64,000 nt of DNA from Helicobacter pylori Shi112 (GCF_000277405.1 NC_017741.1:1550001-1614000), one strand, 5' to 3'. Positions 16,178-26,383 are shown, counted from the first letter of the stretch. Translations and numbers: made by a program. Notes: generated by a model from the letters alone, not told the origin.

Positions 16178-19093
16178 CTAATCTTTACGATTTAAAACTT
16201 CATTAATCAACGCGCTTAATTGATCTTTTTTAATTTTGGTTTTGTATTCAATATTCACGCCTTGCTTTTTTAAAGCTTTAAAAAATTTCTTAGCGGTTGA
16301 AATTTTCCGCTTTTCTTCTTCGCGCAATTCGCTTTCATTTTCAACCCCCTTAGTTTCTACCACTAACAACACTTTTTTATCGTTATTTTCAACCACATAC
16401 CCAAAATCAGGGCTATAAGTTTGATTTAACCCTATCGGTATCTTAACCCTAGGGAGCTTGCCAAAAACAATGATTTTAGTGTCGTTAGATTCTTCAATCG
16501 TGTCTTTTTCAATCTCGCTCTCCACTTGCATGAAATTTTCATACAGGCATTTTTCTTGAGCGCTTGAATTTTTAATTTCATATTTATCCCCCCTCAAACT
16601 CCCGTCTAAAAATTCTCTAATTCCACCTTTTTCATCATAAAACGCATCGTTTTTTCTGTTTTTAATCGTCGTTTCGCGCATTTGATAGGAAATTTTATCT
16701 TTAATATTTTGATAAATAATTTCCAAAAACAGCTCTTCTAAACGCCTTAAGCTCTCTTGTTCGTTTTTTTTAATTAGCTCAAACTTGTTTTCATCAATGT
16801 TTTCCAACACTTTAGCCACGCTTTTAAAACTCAATTTCACCTTATTAGACAAGGCGCTGATAAATTCATGCAAGCTCCACACGCATGCGCTTTTTCGCTC
16901 AAAACTCTCTGTTTTAGCGTCATTTCCCATAGTTTCTACTTTTTTATGAGTCGTAACCGAAACGATTTTTGATTTGACATTAAAAGAAGAATCGATCTTT
17001 TTGACAATCTCATCAATCAAGCTCTCGCTATCAATGGCATAAGCGATCCGGGCTTGATGATTCAAACCCTCCCATAAGGTTTCAAATTTTTTAAAATTTT
17101 CTTTATTGATTTTGATTTTTTCACTCTTTCGCTCGTTTTTGTTCCTCACTCTAAAATGGCCCACTAAACGATCTTTTAAAAAATCTTTTAATTTTTCAAG
17201 ATTCAGGTATTTCTTGTCTTTTAATTTTTCAAGTTCTGGCTCTTTTTCTAAAAATTCGTTTTGATTGAGAGTGAGTTTAAAGTTTTCATCATCTGTTTTT
17301 TCTCCAAAACCCAAACCCTCTAATGTTTCCAATAAAAACCCGTAATACCCTTTTCCAACAATGCCGCTTTTTTCTAACTCTTCTGCACTAAATGCTTGTT
17401 TAATCAAGCTATGTTCGCTTATCTCTTGCTGGATCGCTCCCACAAAATCCCCCTCAACTTGCGGCACGATCACCACCAATTCATTGACAAAATCAAAATC
17501 AGCATGCTCTTTAGTGATGCGTTCGCCCTTATCATTCACAGCGAGCCTTAACCCCCTACCGATTTGTTGCAATTTAGTGATATTGGAATGGCTAGGGGCT
17601 AATTTGCAAATCGTCATCACATTAGGGTTATCCCACCCCTCTTGCAACGCCCATTGCGAAAAAATAAACCTGAGATCGGATTCAAAACTCAGCAATTTTT
17701 CTTTTTCTTTTAAAATGAGAGCGATCACTTGGGCTTCATCGCTCTCTTTCTTGCTTTTAGCAAAATACCCTCCATGCACTTTTTGAATATTGTCTTTGGT
17801 GCGTTCTAAATACGCTCTATAATTTTCATCTAAATCTTCTTTTTTTAAGACTTCTTCAAGCTTTTGCTGGTAGAGTTTTTCAAATAAAAGGGCTAATTTC
17901 GCCGGCTTTTCATTCTCGCTTAAATAGCTATTCACCCCGCTAATAAACACCATGCACAAGGCTTTAATCCCCTTTTTAAAAAGCCCTTCTTCTCTTTCAA
18001 AATGGCTTTTTATCGCTTCTTTCAGCATCACTTCTTGCTCGCCCTCTAAAAGATGAGAAAAAGGCTCTTTTTGATCCAGTAACAAATTAAAGCCATTGAG
18101 AAAACGAATCTCAGTTTTAGTGATGTTTTCTACAATGCAATCTTCTAAAGCGCTGATTTGAGTTAGCGTGCCTAAATTATCGTGCCTTTTGACCTTGACG
18201 CTTTGAGTTTTATTTTCTAAATTCGTGTAGTTAATTGCAGCTTCATAGTCGTTTTGTGTCTTTACAACCCCTTTAAGCTCTAAAAAATACTCGTTACTCT
18301 CCCCCACAGACGCCACGCTAATGCTTTTCACTAGGGCGCAATCAAACGCTTTTTTGCTATCTAGCGCGTAAATCAAATTCTTATAATCATCTTTAAAAGT
18401 CGCCCCAAACCTGAGCGTGATTAAAGCGTTTAATTGTTCCAAATATTTTTTTGTTTTATCGCCTAAAAATCGGTGCGGTTCGTCCATGATCACTACCGGG
18501 CGGATACTCGCTAAAGCTTGCATGTAACTTTTTGCGCCATTGAATAGATGCGTGTTTTCTAAACATGATTTATTAATAACATTACCCTCTTTATTGAAGG
18601 CAGAAAAAGTCATCACCAACACGCAGCATTTGTGATTGCTCGCTAGAATAAAGCTCCTTATATCTTCATAGCTTTCCAAATGCGTAGAATACTCGCTTTT
18701 AAAAAATTCTCTGGTGATTTCAACGCTCTTTAAAACCCCTAATTTAATGGCGTTGCTTGGCACTAAAACGATAAATTTTGACAAATGGTAGTTTTGGTGC
18801 AAGGCATAAACGCCTTCCAAAAAGCAAAAGGTCTTCCCGGTGCCTGTTTCCATTAAAATATCGCAGTTTAACGACTTGTCAATCCCCACGCTTTTCTGGG
18901 TTATTTTTTGCTCTGATTGCAAATTTTGGATATTTTCTAATAAAAGATCTTTGAGTTCCCCTATTTCAAAAACAGGGTTAGAAATCCTTTGAGCGTCATT
19001 TTCTGGCTCTCTCAAATAGATCCCCTTAAACACCCCTAAAATTTGATTCAAGCATTTTTCTTGATAATCCAATCGTTTGAATTTGATTTTCAT
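16178..19093 (-). CDS. Type III restriction enzyme Res subunit
   Basis: A 971-residue helicase-nuclease. Superfamily 2 motifs are visible: Walker A in METGTGKTFCFLEGV (about residue 80), the DEPH box in VVIMDEPHRFLGD, and a motif VI-like arginine region in KLQQIGRGLRLAV. The C-terminus holds the cutting site, SPDFGYVVENN followed by LLVVETKG (PD-(D/E)xK). It needs a Mod partner to recognise DNA and translocates before cutting. It starts two bases after the mod stop, so the genes form an operon. Since Mod is out of frame, the complex should be inactive in this cell. Corresponds to HP1521. Confidence 0.9.
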   Translation of the reverse strand: MKIKFKRLDYQEKCLNQILGVFKGIYLREPENDAQRISNPVFEIGELKDLLLENIQNLQSEQKITQKSVGIDKSLNCDILMETGTGKTFCFLEGVYALHQNYHLSKFIVLVPSNAIKLGVLKSVEITREFFKSEYSTHLESYEDIRSFILASNHKCCVLVMTFSAFNKEGNVINKSCLENTHLFNGAKSYMQALASIRPVVIMDEPHRFLGDKTKKYLEQLNALITLRFGATFKDDYKNLIYALDSKKAFDCALVKSISVASVGESNEYFLELKGVVKTQNDYEAAINYTNLENKTQSVKVKRHDNLGTLTQISALEDCIVENITKTEIRFLNGFNLLLDQKEPFSHLLEGEQEVMLKEAIKSHFEREEGLFKKGIKALCMVFISGVNSYLSENEKPAKLALLFEKLYQQKLEEVLKKEDLDENYRAYLERTKDNIQKVHGGYFAKSKKESDEAQVIALILKEKEKLLSFESDLRFIFSQWALQEGWDNPNVMTICKLAPSHSNITKLQQIGRGLRLAVNDKGERITKEHADFDFVNELVVIVPQVEGDFVGAIQQEISEHSLIKQAFSAEELEKSGIVGKGYYGFLLETLEGLGFGEKTDDENFKLTLNQNEFLEKEPELEKLKDKKYLNLEKLKDFLKDRLVGHFRVRNKNERKSEKIKINKENFKKFETLWEGLNHQARIAYAIDSESLIDEIVKKIDSSFNVKSKIVSVTTHKKVETMGNDAKTESFERKSACVWSLHEFISALSNKVKLSFKSVAKVLENIDENKFELIKKNEQESLRRLEELFLEIIYQNIKDKISYQMRETTIKNRKNDAFYDEKGGIREFLDGSLRGDKYEIKNSSAQEKCLYENFMQVESEIEKDTIEESNDTKIIVFGKLPRVKIPIGLNQTYSPDFGYVVENNDKKVLLVVETKGVENESELREEEKRKISTAKKFFKALKKQGVNIEYKTKIKKDQLSALINEVLNRKD

Positions 19094-19095
19094 CT

Positions 19096-19677
19096 CTACC
19101 CCCTAATCTTTAAATCGCCACTCTCTAATTTCAAATCCAACAAATTACTGCCCAATTCCAAACACAGCCTATCGTTACTGATAGCTGGCATATACACGCT
19201 AATTTTTTCCACCCCTTTATCTTTCAAGTTTTCTAAAACTTCGCTCATTTCTATATCCCCCACAATGAAAGCCGTATTTTGAGCCAGATACAAGGCGTTT
19301 TCAATCAAGCAAGTTATAGGGGTGGTGAGCTCTAAATTCTCACAGCATAAAAGATTGGTTAAAATCGTTTGAGTTTCTCTTTTTTTTGGGTTAGAATAAG
19401 CGAATAAATCCTTTTGATTGGCTTCATCGAGATTTTTATCGTTCGTTTCATCATCAATGATTTCAAACGCTCTAAACCCCACATCTAAATACGCGCAAGC
19501 TTCTTTGATTTTGGCCCCCGCTCTTTTAATCCTTTCTTCGGTGATGTCAAAAATGCTCGGGGAGGTGGATTTTAGGGTGTTTAAACAAAAATCATGCGCA
19601 CTTTTGTTTTTCTTGGGATCAATTTTTTCATCTAATTGGACGAGAATGAACTGTCTTTCTTTAAATGCAGCGTTCAA
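19096..19677 (-). pseudogene. mod: Type III Mod, C-terminal part, out of frame
   Basis: This 193-residue frame continues the Mod protein after the G9 tract at 19690-19698. The TTG at 19677 is only the first possible start; the frame is open upstream to the tract (reading SFNGLNAAFKERQ). With ten Gs the two parts join as SEGGGSFNGLNAAF, giving a Mod of about 650 residues, the usual length. It holds the C-terminal domain needed for dimerisation and Res contact. It is best read as the distal half of a phase-variable gene in the off state rather than a dead gene. Confidence 0.85.
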
Positions 19678-21050
19678 GCCATTAAATGACCCCCCCCCTC
19701 ACTTAATTTTTGATAATCGCTCTTATTACTCTCCAACACGGCATGCGCGGTTGTCCCGCTCCCGGCGAAAAAATCTAAGATGATGTCGCCTTTTTCGGTA
19801 GTTTGATCTATGAGAAAACTTATCAATTCAACAGGTTTAGAATAATCAAAAATATTCTTAACATTAAAAATTGATTGCAACTTTTTATTTGACATATCAT
19901 TAGAGTATTTATTATCTAAAAATTCTATACTTGAAATATTTTTAGTGCGGTTAAAATATTCTATTTTATAAGGCTTGCTATCAGATATTTTAGCCTTTGT
20001 GTAAGTTTTTGTATAAATTCTATTGTTTTTAACTTCTACAAAACCATTAGCCAATCCAAAGTCAAATTTTGCTTTGCTCCAACGCCAAACCCAATCAATC
20101 GTTCCAAAATTACCTTTTTGTCTTTCAGTATAAGTTTCCAATCCGCCAGCATAAAACTTTTCATTACTAATTACAATTTCATAATCCATTTTTTTATTAT
20201 ATTGAAGTGAATTGTAATCCAAATTTTGATTTAATTTATACCCACCTCTTTCATTGTAAAATTCATCTTTTAAAGGGTAATCGTTTTCATCAATATCAAT
20301 CTGTTTAAAATTGATATTATTCTTTTGATAACACAAAACATAATCATGATTTTTAGCGATTTGATTAGTGGATTTTCCTGCTTTCTTTGTTAATCTTGGC
20401 ATTTCAGCCACAAAATTCCCCTCCCCAAAAATTTCATCGCATAAAAGTTTGAGTTGGGCGGCTTCGTTATCGTCAATAGAAATGAAAATCACGCCGTCTT
20501 GTTTGAGCAAATCTTTAGCGAGCAACAATCTAGGATACATGAAACTAAGCCACCCGCTATGGCATTTTGACCCAAAAAGATTCTTGATATAATCCAGCTT
20601 TTCTTTAGAATAATCCAATGTTTTTAAAATTTCTTCGTTGGATTGCGAAAAATCATCGCCATAGATAAAATTCTCATTTTTAGTGTTGTAAGGCGGATCA
20701 ATGTAAATCATTTTGATTTTTTCGCTATAACTTTGTTTTAAGATTTTGAGAGCGTCTAAATTATCGCCCTTGATGAGAATGTGCTTGCTAGTGGATTCGT
20801 TTAAGGGCTTTAAAATCTTATTATTTTTCTTAAAAGCTTGATTTAAGGCGATTTTCTTACCCACAAAATCTAACCCATAGCCCTCTTCTTTTATCTCGCT
20901 AAAATCCCCTAGTAACGCTTTTAATCTTCCCACATTTAGCGTGAGCTTGTTATCATTTTCCACACTCAAGCAACCGGGAAAATAACGATTAAAAACCTCT
21001 AAATTTTTTTCCTTAACGCTTTTTTCTCCATAAATTTCTTTATTTTGCAT
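19674..21050 (-). CDS. mod: Type III DNA methyltransferase Mod, N-terminal part (phase-variable, off)
   Basis: Beta-class adenine methyltransferase: motif IV YIDPPYNTKNENFIYGDDF (about residue 120) comes before motif I LDFFAGSGTTAHAV (about residue 425). The central recognition domain (20.0-20.4 kb) is AT-rich compared with the flanks. Just after motif I the frame enters a G9 tract and stops 4 codons later (GGGHLMA). Loss of about 190 C-terminal residues should abolish activity. The gene resembles the phase-variable ModH-type methyltransferases of H. pylori, whose switching changes expression of many genes. Corresponds to HP1522. Confidence 0.9.
   Translation of the reverse strand: MQNKEIYGEKSVKEKNLEVFNRYFPGCLSVENDNKLTLNVGRLKALLGDFSEIKEEGYGLDFVGKKIALNQAFKKNNKILKPLNESTSKHILIKGDNLDALKILKQSYSEKIKMIYIDPPYNTKNENFIYGDDFSQSNEEILKTLDYSKEKLDYIKNLFGSKCHSGWLSFMYPRLLLAKDLLKQDGVIFISIDDNEAAQLKLLCDEIFGEGNFVAEMPRLTKKAGKSTNQIAKNHDYVLCYQKNNINFKQIDIDENDYPLKDEFYNERGGYKLNQNLDYNSLQYNKKMDYEIVISNEKFYAGGLETYTERQKGNFGTIDWVWRWSKAKFDFGLANGFVEVKNNRIYTKTYTKAKISDSKPYKIEYFNRTKNISSIEFLDNKYSNDMSNKKLQSIFNVKNIFDYSKPVELISFLIDQTTEKGDIILDFFAGSGTTAHAVLESNKSDYQKLSEGGGHLMA
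19690..19698 (-). repeat. G9 slippage tract in mod
   Basis: Nine Cs on the plus strand, nine Gs on the coding strand. Ten Gs (or seven or thirteen) would restore one frame from 21050 to 19096. Tracts of this length are the standard on/off switch in this species. Confidence 0.9.
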
Positions 21051-21092
21051 CTCTATCCTTTTTTTAAATGATTTAAATTACCCGATTCCACC

Positions 21093-22958
21093 TTAACTTT
21101 CAAATGTTCCCCGTGAAACGCTTCTCAAAAAATCCCGTTTCACTTCAGCGATAATGTTTTCATCTTTGGCTAAGTCAATGTATTCAAAACTATTCCCGCT
21201 CTGCTCCCCGCCCTGGAGCAAGTCCCCGCTTTTTCTGTATTCTAAATCCAATTCAGCGATTTTAAAGCCGTCTAATTCATCAGCAAATTTTTCTAATCGT
21301 TCGTTTTCTTCTTGGATCGTGCATAAAAAACAATAGCCTTTCAATCCGTTACGAGAAACGCGCCCTCTTAACTGGTGTAAAGTCGCTAAGCCTAACCTTT
21401 CGGGCGCTAAAATCACCATCACGCTCAATCGTGGTAAAGAAATGCCCACCTCAATGAGCGTAGTCGCTAAAAGAATGCTCCCGGACTCTCTAAATTCTTC
21501 AATCACTTCTTCTTTATTTTTATCCTGCCCTGAAGTGGTATAAACCTTTTTAAAGCGTTTTTGCCAAAAACTCGCCCCCTCACTGAGCGATAAATACGGG
21601 ATTTTTTCGCTTTCATTCACCAGCGGATAGACGACAATGACTTGATGGTTTTTAGCGATTTCTTCGCTGATTTTTTCCATCACTATTTTAAAATCTCTTT
21701 TATGCAAAACTAAAGTTTCAATCTCTTTAGGATAAGGGATTTCTCTAATCATGGTCGTTTTCACGAACGCGCTTTTGGCTAGGGCAAGCGTGCGAGGAAT
21801 GGGGGTAGCGGAAAATTGCAAGGAATGGGGTTTATTGCCCTTACTGCTTGCCATTTTTTCTAATTGGTAGCGTTGCTTTGTGCCAAATCGGTGCTGCTCA
21901 TCAGTGATCACTAGAGCGAATTCATTCAAATCGCGCTTATCAAACAACAACGCTTGCGTGCCTATAACCACATGCGTGATTGTTTCAAACAAATGATTGG
22001 ATCGCTTCTTGTGGCTCCCGCCAAGCAGTAATTCCACTTCAAAATAAGGGGGTAAAAATTTTAAGGCTTCGTTATAAAGCTGTTTAGCGAGAATGGAAGT
22101 GGGCGCCATTAAAAGGGTTTTATTAGGGTAAGCTAATACCATGCTCGCTAAAATCACCATCGTTTTCCCGCACCCCACATCGCCTATAATCAAACGCTTG
22201 CACGCTATAGGGCTAGCAAGATCGCTTTGGATTTCTTTAATGGCGTTTTGTTGGTCGTTGGTGAGTTGAAAGGGTAAAGAAGCAATAAACGCTTTCAAGC
22301 GCTCGCTGTTATTGGGGCATGCGATTTTAGCATTGAATTGCAATTTTTTGCGCTCTAAATTTTTCATATAAAAAAGCATTTCAATGTATTTTAATGCGTT
22401 TAAATGTTGTGAAGAAAAATTTTTATGAGTTTCAAAATCCTTGACAAAATGCGGCGTGGGGAAAAAGATTTCTAACAATAAATGCGCGATATTCTCTTTA
22501 ATGCCTTCCTTTTTTAAATTCTCTAATGAAATGAGTTTTTGTAAATTTTCTTGTATTTTTTTATGATTTTTAACTTTTTTAAAAATTAAAGAAATTTTTC
22601 CAAATTCGGTAAGGACTTTAGGCGTGTTAATGATATAAGCCTGATTAAAAGAGCTTTGCTCTAATTTACCATAAATGAACAAACTCTCGCCGGTTTTAAA
22701 CTGGTTGTGATGGAATGCGCTGTAATTGAAAAAAACAAGCTCTAAATTTTTGTAAAATCGTTTGGAATAGGCAAAAATCTTTAAAACTTTGGCGTAGTTT
22801 CTTTTATCTAAAATATCCACTTCTAAAACGCCACTCAAGCCCAGTTCAAAATGTTTTAACAGATTTAAATCTTTATAGCCTTTGGGCGTATAAACAAGCA
22901 AGGCTTCTAAGAGCGATTTCACATTCAATGTTTTTAATAAATTAGCTGTTTCTTGCAA
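21093..22958 (-). CDS. recG: ATP-dependent DNA helicase RecG
   Basis: A 621-residue superfamily 2 helicase that remodels stalled forks and branched recombination intermediates. Walker A is IIGDVGCGKTMVIL, the DEAH-type box is ITDEQHRFG and the arginine motif is HQLRGRVSRNG. The wedge domain lies in the first 230 residues; the protein is shorter than E. coli RecG (~690). The start is TTG (22958). The last codons contain a parS-like sequence (21105-21120). Corresponds to HP1523. Confidence 0.9.
   Translation of the reverse strand: MQETANLLKTLNVKSLLEALLVYTPKGYKDLNLLKHFELGLSGVLEVDILDKRNYAKVLKIFAYSKRFYKNLELVFFNYSAFHHNQFKTGESLFIYGKLEQSSFNQAYIINTPKVLTEFGKISLIFKKVKNHKKIQENLQKLISLENLKKEGIKENIAHLLLEIFFPTPHFVKDFETHKNFSSQHLNALKYIEMLFYMKNLERKKLQFNAKIACPNNSERLKAFIASLPFQLTNDQQNAIKEIQSDLASPIACKRLIIGDVGCGKTMVILASMVLAYPNKTLLMAPTSILAKQLYNEALKFLPPYFEVELLLGGSHKKRSNHLFETITHVVIGTQALLFDKRDLNEFALVITDEQHRFGTKQRYQLEKMASSKGNKPHSLQFSATPIPRTLALAKSAFVKTTMIREIPYPKEIETLVLHKRDFKIVMEKISEEIAKNHQVIVVYPLVNESEKIPYLSLSEGASFWQKRFKKVYTTSGQDKNKEEVIEEFRESGSILLATTLIEVGISLPRLSVMVILAPERLGLATLHQLRGRVSRNGLKGYCFLCTIQEENERLEKFADELDGFKIAELDLEYRKSGDLLQGGEQSGNSFEYIDLAKDENIIAEVKRDFLRSVSRGTFES
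21105..21120. other. parS-like chromosome partition site 2
   Basis: TGTTCCCCGTGAAACG, inside the 3' end of recG, matches the parS palindrome at 13 of 16 bases and shares the TGTTCC...GTGAAAC core with the site at 16151. It is about 5.5 kb from the origin. Confidence 0.6.
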
Positions 22959-23039
22959 TTTGTTCTTACCCTAGCCAATCCTTAATCATTTTTATGATAA
23001 GATAATCAAATTATACATTGACTTAAGGAAATTTAATTG

Positions 23040-23384
23040 ATGAAATCTAAAATCACTCATTTTATCGCCATCTCTTTTGTTTTAAGCCTGTTTAGTGCAT
23101 GCAAAGATGAGCCTAAAAAATCGTCTCAATCGCACCAAAACAACCACCAAACCACTAAAAAGACGCAAAACAATCAAGCTAATAACGATGTGGAAAAAAT
23201 TGAACATGAAGAAGATAATGAAAAAGCCACCAAAGAAGTGAATGATTTGATCAATAACGAAAATAAAATTGATGAAATCAATGAAGAAAACGCTGATCCT
23301 TCGCAAAAAAGAACGAACAATGTTTTGCAACGAGCCACTAACCACCAAGACAATCTCAACTCCCCACTCAACAGGAAATATTAA
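23040..23384 (+). CDS. Small lipoprotein, charged
   Basis: A signal sequence ends in a lipobox (LSLFSAC, Cys about residue 21), so the mature 93-residue protein should be lipid-anchored. The rest is almost entirely polar, rich in Asn, Glu, Lys and Gln, with no recognisable domain and probably disordered or coiled. An in-frame TTG lies one codon upstream; the ATG at 23040 is preferred. It is followed by an outer membrane protein gene three bases later and is probably cotranscribed with it. Corresponds to HP1524; function unknown. Confidence 0.75.
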   Translation: MKSKITHFIAISFVLSLFSACKDEPKKSSQSHQNNHQTTKKTQNNQANNDVEKIEHEEDNEKATKEVNDLINNENKIDEINEENADPSQKRTNNVLQRATNHQDNLNSPLNRKY

Positions 23385-23387
23385 AGT

Positions 23388-24023
23388 TTGAAATTTTTTT
23401 CAAAGGATTTATTTAAAAAAGTAACCCCCTTATTTTTAAGCGTTTATTTTTTAAACCCTACCATTATGCAAGCTAAAAGCCGTTTTTATGTGGCTTCTCA
23501 ATATCAGGTAGGGAAAATGATCATGAAAAAATACAACGATCTTAAACGCACGATTGAAGGGGCAAGCTTTTCTTTAGGCTGGGAGATTAACCCCACCAAT
23601 TACTGGTTTTATTCTCGCTATTACTTTTTTATGGATTATGGGAATGTCATACTCAATAAAAGAACAGGCGCTCAAGCGAACATGTTCACCTATGGCTTTG
23701 GGGGGGATTTGATCGTGGAATACAATAAGAACCCCTTGTATGTTTTTTCCCTTTTTTATGGCATGCAAGTTGCCGAAAACACATGGACGATTTCCAAACA
23801 CAGCGCGAATTTCATCATTGACGATTGGCGTAGCATTCAAGGGTTTTCGCTCAAAACTTCCAATTTCAGGATGTTGGGTTTAGTGGGGTTTAAATTCCAA
23901 ACCGTGCTATTCCACCATGACGCTAGTATTGAAGTGGGGATCAAATGGCCTTTTGCTTTTGAATACAACTCAGCCTTTGTAAGGCTTTTTTCTGTCTTTA
24001 TTTCGCACACTTTCTATCTTTAA
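23388..24023 (+). CDS. Putative Helicobacter outer membrane protein
   Basis: A 211-residue protein starting at TTG, with an N-terminal signal ([17 protein letters not shown]) and alternating hydrophobic beta strands, closing with the aromatic C-terminus HTFYL expected of a beta-barrel. The strand pattern and the late FQTVLF...[11 protein letters not shown] segment resemble the Hop/Hor family C-terminal region (compare RHSSIEAGVKFPM in HorL). It is convergent with xthA, which ends four bases inside it. Corresponds to HP1525. Function unknown. Confidence 0.65.
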   Translation: MKFFSKDLFKKVTPLFLSVYFLNPTIMQAKSRFYVASQYQVGKMIMKKYNDLKRTIEGASFSLGWEINPTNYWFYSRYYFFMDYGNVILNKRTGAQANMFTYGFGGDLIVEYNKNPLYVFSLFYGMQVAENTWTISKHSANFIIDDWRSIQGFSLKTSNFRMLGLVGFKFQTVLFHHDASIEVGIKWPFAFEYNSAFVRLFSVFISHTFYL

Positions 24024-24772
24024 ACCAATTCTAACCCTACCGGGCAATGATCGCTCCCTAAAATATCTTTATAGATTAAAGCGTCTTTTAAGCGCGTTTT
24101 TAAAGGATTAGAGCATAAAAAATAATCAATGCGCCAACCAATGTTTTTATCCCTTGCTTGTTGCATGTAACTCCACCAGGTGTAAGCCTTTTCTTTGTTA
24201 GGGTAAAAATAACGGAAAGTGTCAATAAAACCGGCGTTCAAAAGCTCGTTGAATTTCCCTCTCTCTTCATCGCTAAAGCCCGCATTTTTTCGGTTTGTTT
24301 TAGGGTTTTCTAAATCAATTTCATTGTGAGCCACATTCAAATCCCCGCACACAATGACAGGTTTTTTTAACTCTAAAGCTTTTAAAAATTTTCTAAATTC
24401 CACTTCCCAACTCATGCGATAACTAAGCCTGGATAGGGCTTGTTGGGAATTAGGGACATAAACATTCACTAAATAAAACGACTCAAATTCGCAAGTTACC
24501 ACGCGCCCCTCTTTGTCATGCTCTTCTATATTGATACCATAGCTCACGCTTAAAGGCTCTTTTTTAGTGAAAGTTACCACCCCAGAATAGCCCTTTTTAA
24601 TCGCGCAATTCCAAAAATCAAAATACCCTTTAAATTCAAAGGTGTTTTGATCTTGTTGCATTTTAGATTCTTGAATGCAAAAAACATCCGCATCAACGCT
24701 ATTGAAAAAATCCATAAAGCCCTTAGTCATGCAAGCTCTTAACCCGTTCACATTCCATGAAATCAATTTCAT
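24020..24772 (-). CDS. xthA: Exodeoxyribonuclease III / AP endonuclease
   Basis: A 250-residue base-excision repair nuclease of the EEP superfamily. Characteristic residues are visible: [10 protein letters not shown] at the start, IQESKM (metal-binding Glu), [22 protein letters not shown] (Asp/Asn pair) and the final SDHCPV (catalytic Asp-His). Length is typical. It cuts at abasic sites and removes 3' blocking groups left by oxidative damage, useful to a bacterium living in inflamed tissue. Corresponds to HP1526. Confidence 0.93.
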   Translation of the reverse strand: MKLISWNVNGLRACMTKGFMDFFNSVDADVFCIQESKMQQDQNTFEFKGYFDFWNCAIKKGYSGVVTFTKKEPLSVSYGINIEEHDKEGRVVTCEFESFYLVNVYVPNSQQALSRLSYRMSWEVEFRKFLKALELKKPVIVCGDLNVAHNEIDLENPKTNRKNAGFSDEERGKFNELLNAGFIDTFRYFYPNKEKAYTWWSYMQQARDKNIGWRIDYFLCSNPLKTRLKDALIYKDILGSDHCPVGLELV

Positions 24773-24871
24773 TGTAATCCTTGTTCCTTTTTGAGTAAAT
24801 TATATTTTTTAGTCATTTTTTAAAAATTAAGCTTTATTTTACCTTTTTTATGTAATAATTGTCTTTTGCTT

Positions 24872-24947
24872 GGCTTGATAGCTCAGTCGGTAGAGCAGAA
24901 GACTGAAAATCTTCGTGTCGGTGGTTCGATTCCGCCTCAAGCCACCA
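24872..24947 (+). tRNA. tRNA-Phe (GAA)
   Basis: A 76-base tRNA: acceptor stem GGCTTGA pairs with TCAAGCC, the D-arm GCTCAGTCGGTAGAGC and T-arm GGTTCGATTCC are standard, and the anticodon loop CTGAAAATC gives GAA (Phe). The 3' CCA is encoded. A likely -10 (TAATAAT) is about 15 bases upstream. The comH stop codon lies two bases after the 3' end on the other strand. Confidence 0.95.
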
Positions 24948-24949
24948 TC

Positions 24950-26383
24950 TTAAACTTCGTTGAATAAATAATTCCCCTTTTTGACACAAACAACACGAGA
25001 GTTTTCAATACTCAAAGGCGTGCTTTTGGCTCGTGGTTGCTCTTCTATTTCTAAAACCATGCACACCCCTTCTTTAAAGCGCACATGGTTTTTAACCCAT
25101 TCTTTGTATTCACTGCTTTCTTTGACTATATCGTTTAAATAATGCCCCTCATACACTTCCACAAATTCCATGAACTTTTCATTCAAATTCAATTCATTGC
25201 GCGTTATTTCGCTTTTTCGTGTGGAAGAATAAGCTAGTTCGCTGGTTTCATAGAAAGTCGGCTCTGTTTGATCGTCTTGTTTGGGGCGCTCATATACAGC
25301 TTTCACTAATTGCGTGGTGATTTCATACTCGCTCTCCCACGCTTGTTTTAAAGGCTCTTCTATCAGATAGCATTGCCTAGTCGTGCCGTCTTTTCGCGCT
25401 CTGGCCCTTTTGCATTTTTCTGTAGAGCTTCTGGCTTGGAGGATGGTAAAATTGTTTTTAGCTTCAAAAGTTTGCGGCTCTTCTAAAGGCTCTGTTTTTT
25501 GAACAGAGATTTTAGTATAGGGGGTAGTGATTTTACCGCTTTTATTTTCAGCGTTGCTGTAATCGCAAGGGGTAATGTCTGTCGCAGTCTGTTTGTTTTC
25601 ATCAACGCGCTTTAAAATGCTTGGGCGATAGGCTTGTAAATTTTCATCATCATAGACCCACTTCCCGCACGCAAATTCTCTAACATTAGGATCTCTAACG
25701 GCTTGTTTTTCCGCATTATCCCTATTCTCATTGCTTTCATTGTGTTCATTAATATCAGCGTTAGGGGTGTTGTTAGGGAGCGTTTTTTCAGTGGGTGGCG
25801 TTACAAAGAGGTTGTTTTCTTGATCTTGTGAAGAATGCTTTAAAGGGGGTTTAGTGTCGTTTGTTGGCGTTTTAACTTCATTAGCGGAACTTGTTTTATT
25901 AGGAGTGGCTAAAGGCTGTAAAAGGCTGTTTTTAGGGTTTTTAGAGTCTAGTTTGGACTCTGGGTAAGAAAAGTTTTGAAGAGGTTGTTGCGATGGAGTG
26001 GGTTTGTTTTGTGGTTTTTGTATGGGCGCGTTTAAAGAAGGCATTTGGTGTGACTCTTTCAATTCTTTTGAAGAAAAAACAATTTGGGTGTTTCTGGGAA
26101 TAGTAGGGCGGTTGGGGTTTAAGGTCGTTTCTAAAGAAAGTTTTTCATCAAGGGGTTGATAGACAATTGCAGTGGATATGTGGGTGATAGTGAGCGTGAG
26201 TTTTTTGTGTGGGGAGATATTATAAACGCCTAAAACTTGTCTTGGTTCTTTAGAATCAAGGACTTTAGCTTTAAAAGTGCCTTTATGCGGCGAAGTTTTG
26301 ATTTCTTCTAAAAGCTCGATCACAAGGGCTTGAAGAGGGTTAGAGAAAGTCAGAAAGAAAGACAGACAAAGGGTTTTTTTCAT
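24950..26383 (-). CDS. comH: Competence protein ComH
   Basis: A 477-residue protein with an N-terminal signal (LSFFLTFSNPLQA), a Pro/Asn/Ser/Thr-rich low-complexity segment (about residues 115-225) and a C-terminal domain with several cysteines. ComH is reported to be needed for H. pylori DNA uptake, binding incoming DNA in the periplasm after transport by the ComB type IV machine. The gene sits between tRNA-Phe and the origin, which matches HP1527 in 26695. It is transcribed away from oriC2. Confidence 0.85.
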   Translation of the reverse strand: MKKTLCLSFFLTFSNPLQALVIELLEEIKTSPHKGTFKAKVLDSKEPRQVLGVYNISPHKKLTLTITHISTAIVYQPLDEKLSLETTLNPNRPTIPRNTQIVFSSKELKESHQMPSLNAPIQKPQNKPTPSQQPLQNFSYPESKLDSKNPKNSLLQPLATPNKTSSANEVKTPTNDTKPPLKHSSQDQENNLFVTPPTEKTLPNNTPNADINEHNESNENRDNAEKQAVRDPNVREFACGKWVYDDENLQAYRPSILKRVDENKQTATDITPCDYSNAENKSGKITTPYTKISVQKTEPLEEPQTFEAKNNFTILQARSSTEKCKRARARKDGTTRQCYLIEEPLKQAWESEYEITTQLVKAVYERPKQDDQTEPTFYETSELAYSSTRKSEITRNELNLNEKFMEFVEVYEGHYLNDIVKESSEYKEWVKNHVRFKEGVCMVLEIEEQPRAKSTPLSIENSRVVCVKKGNYLFNEV

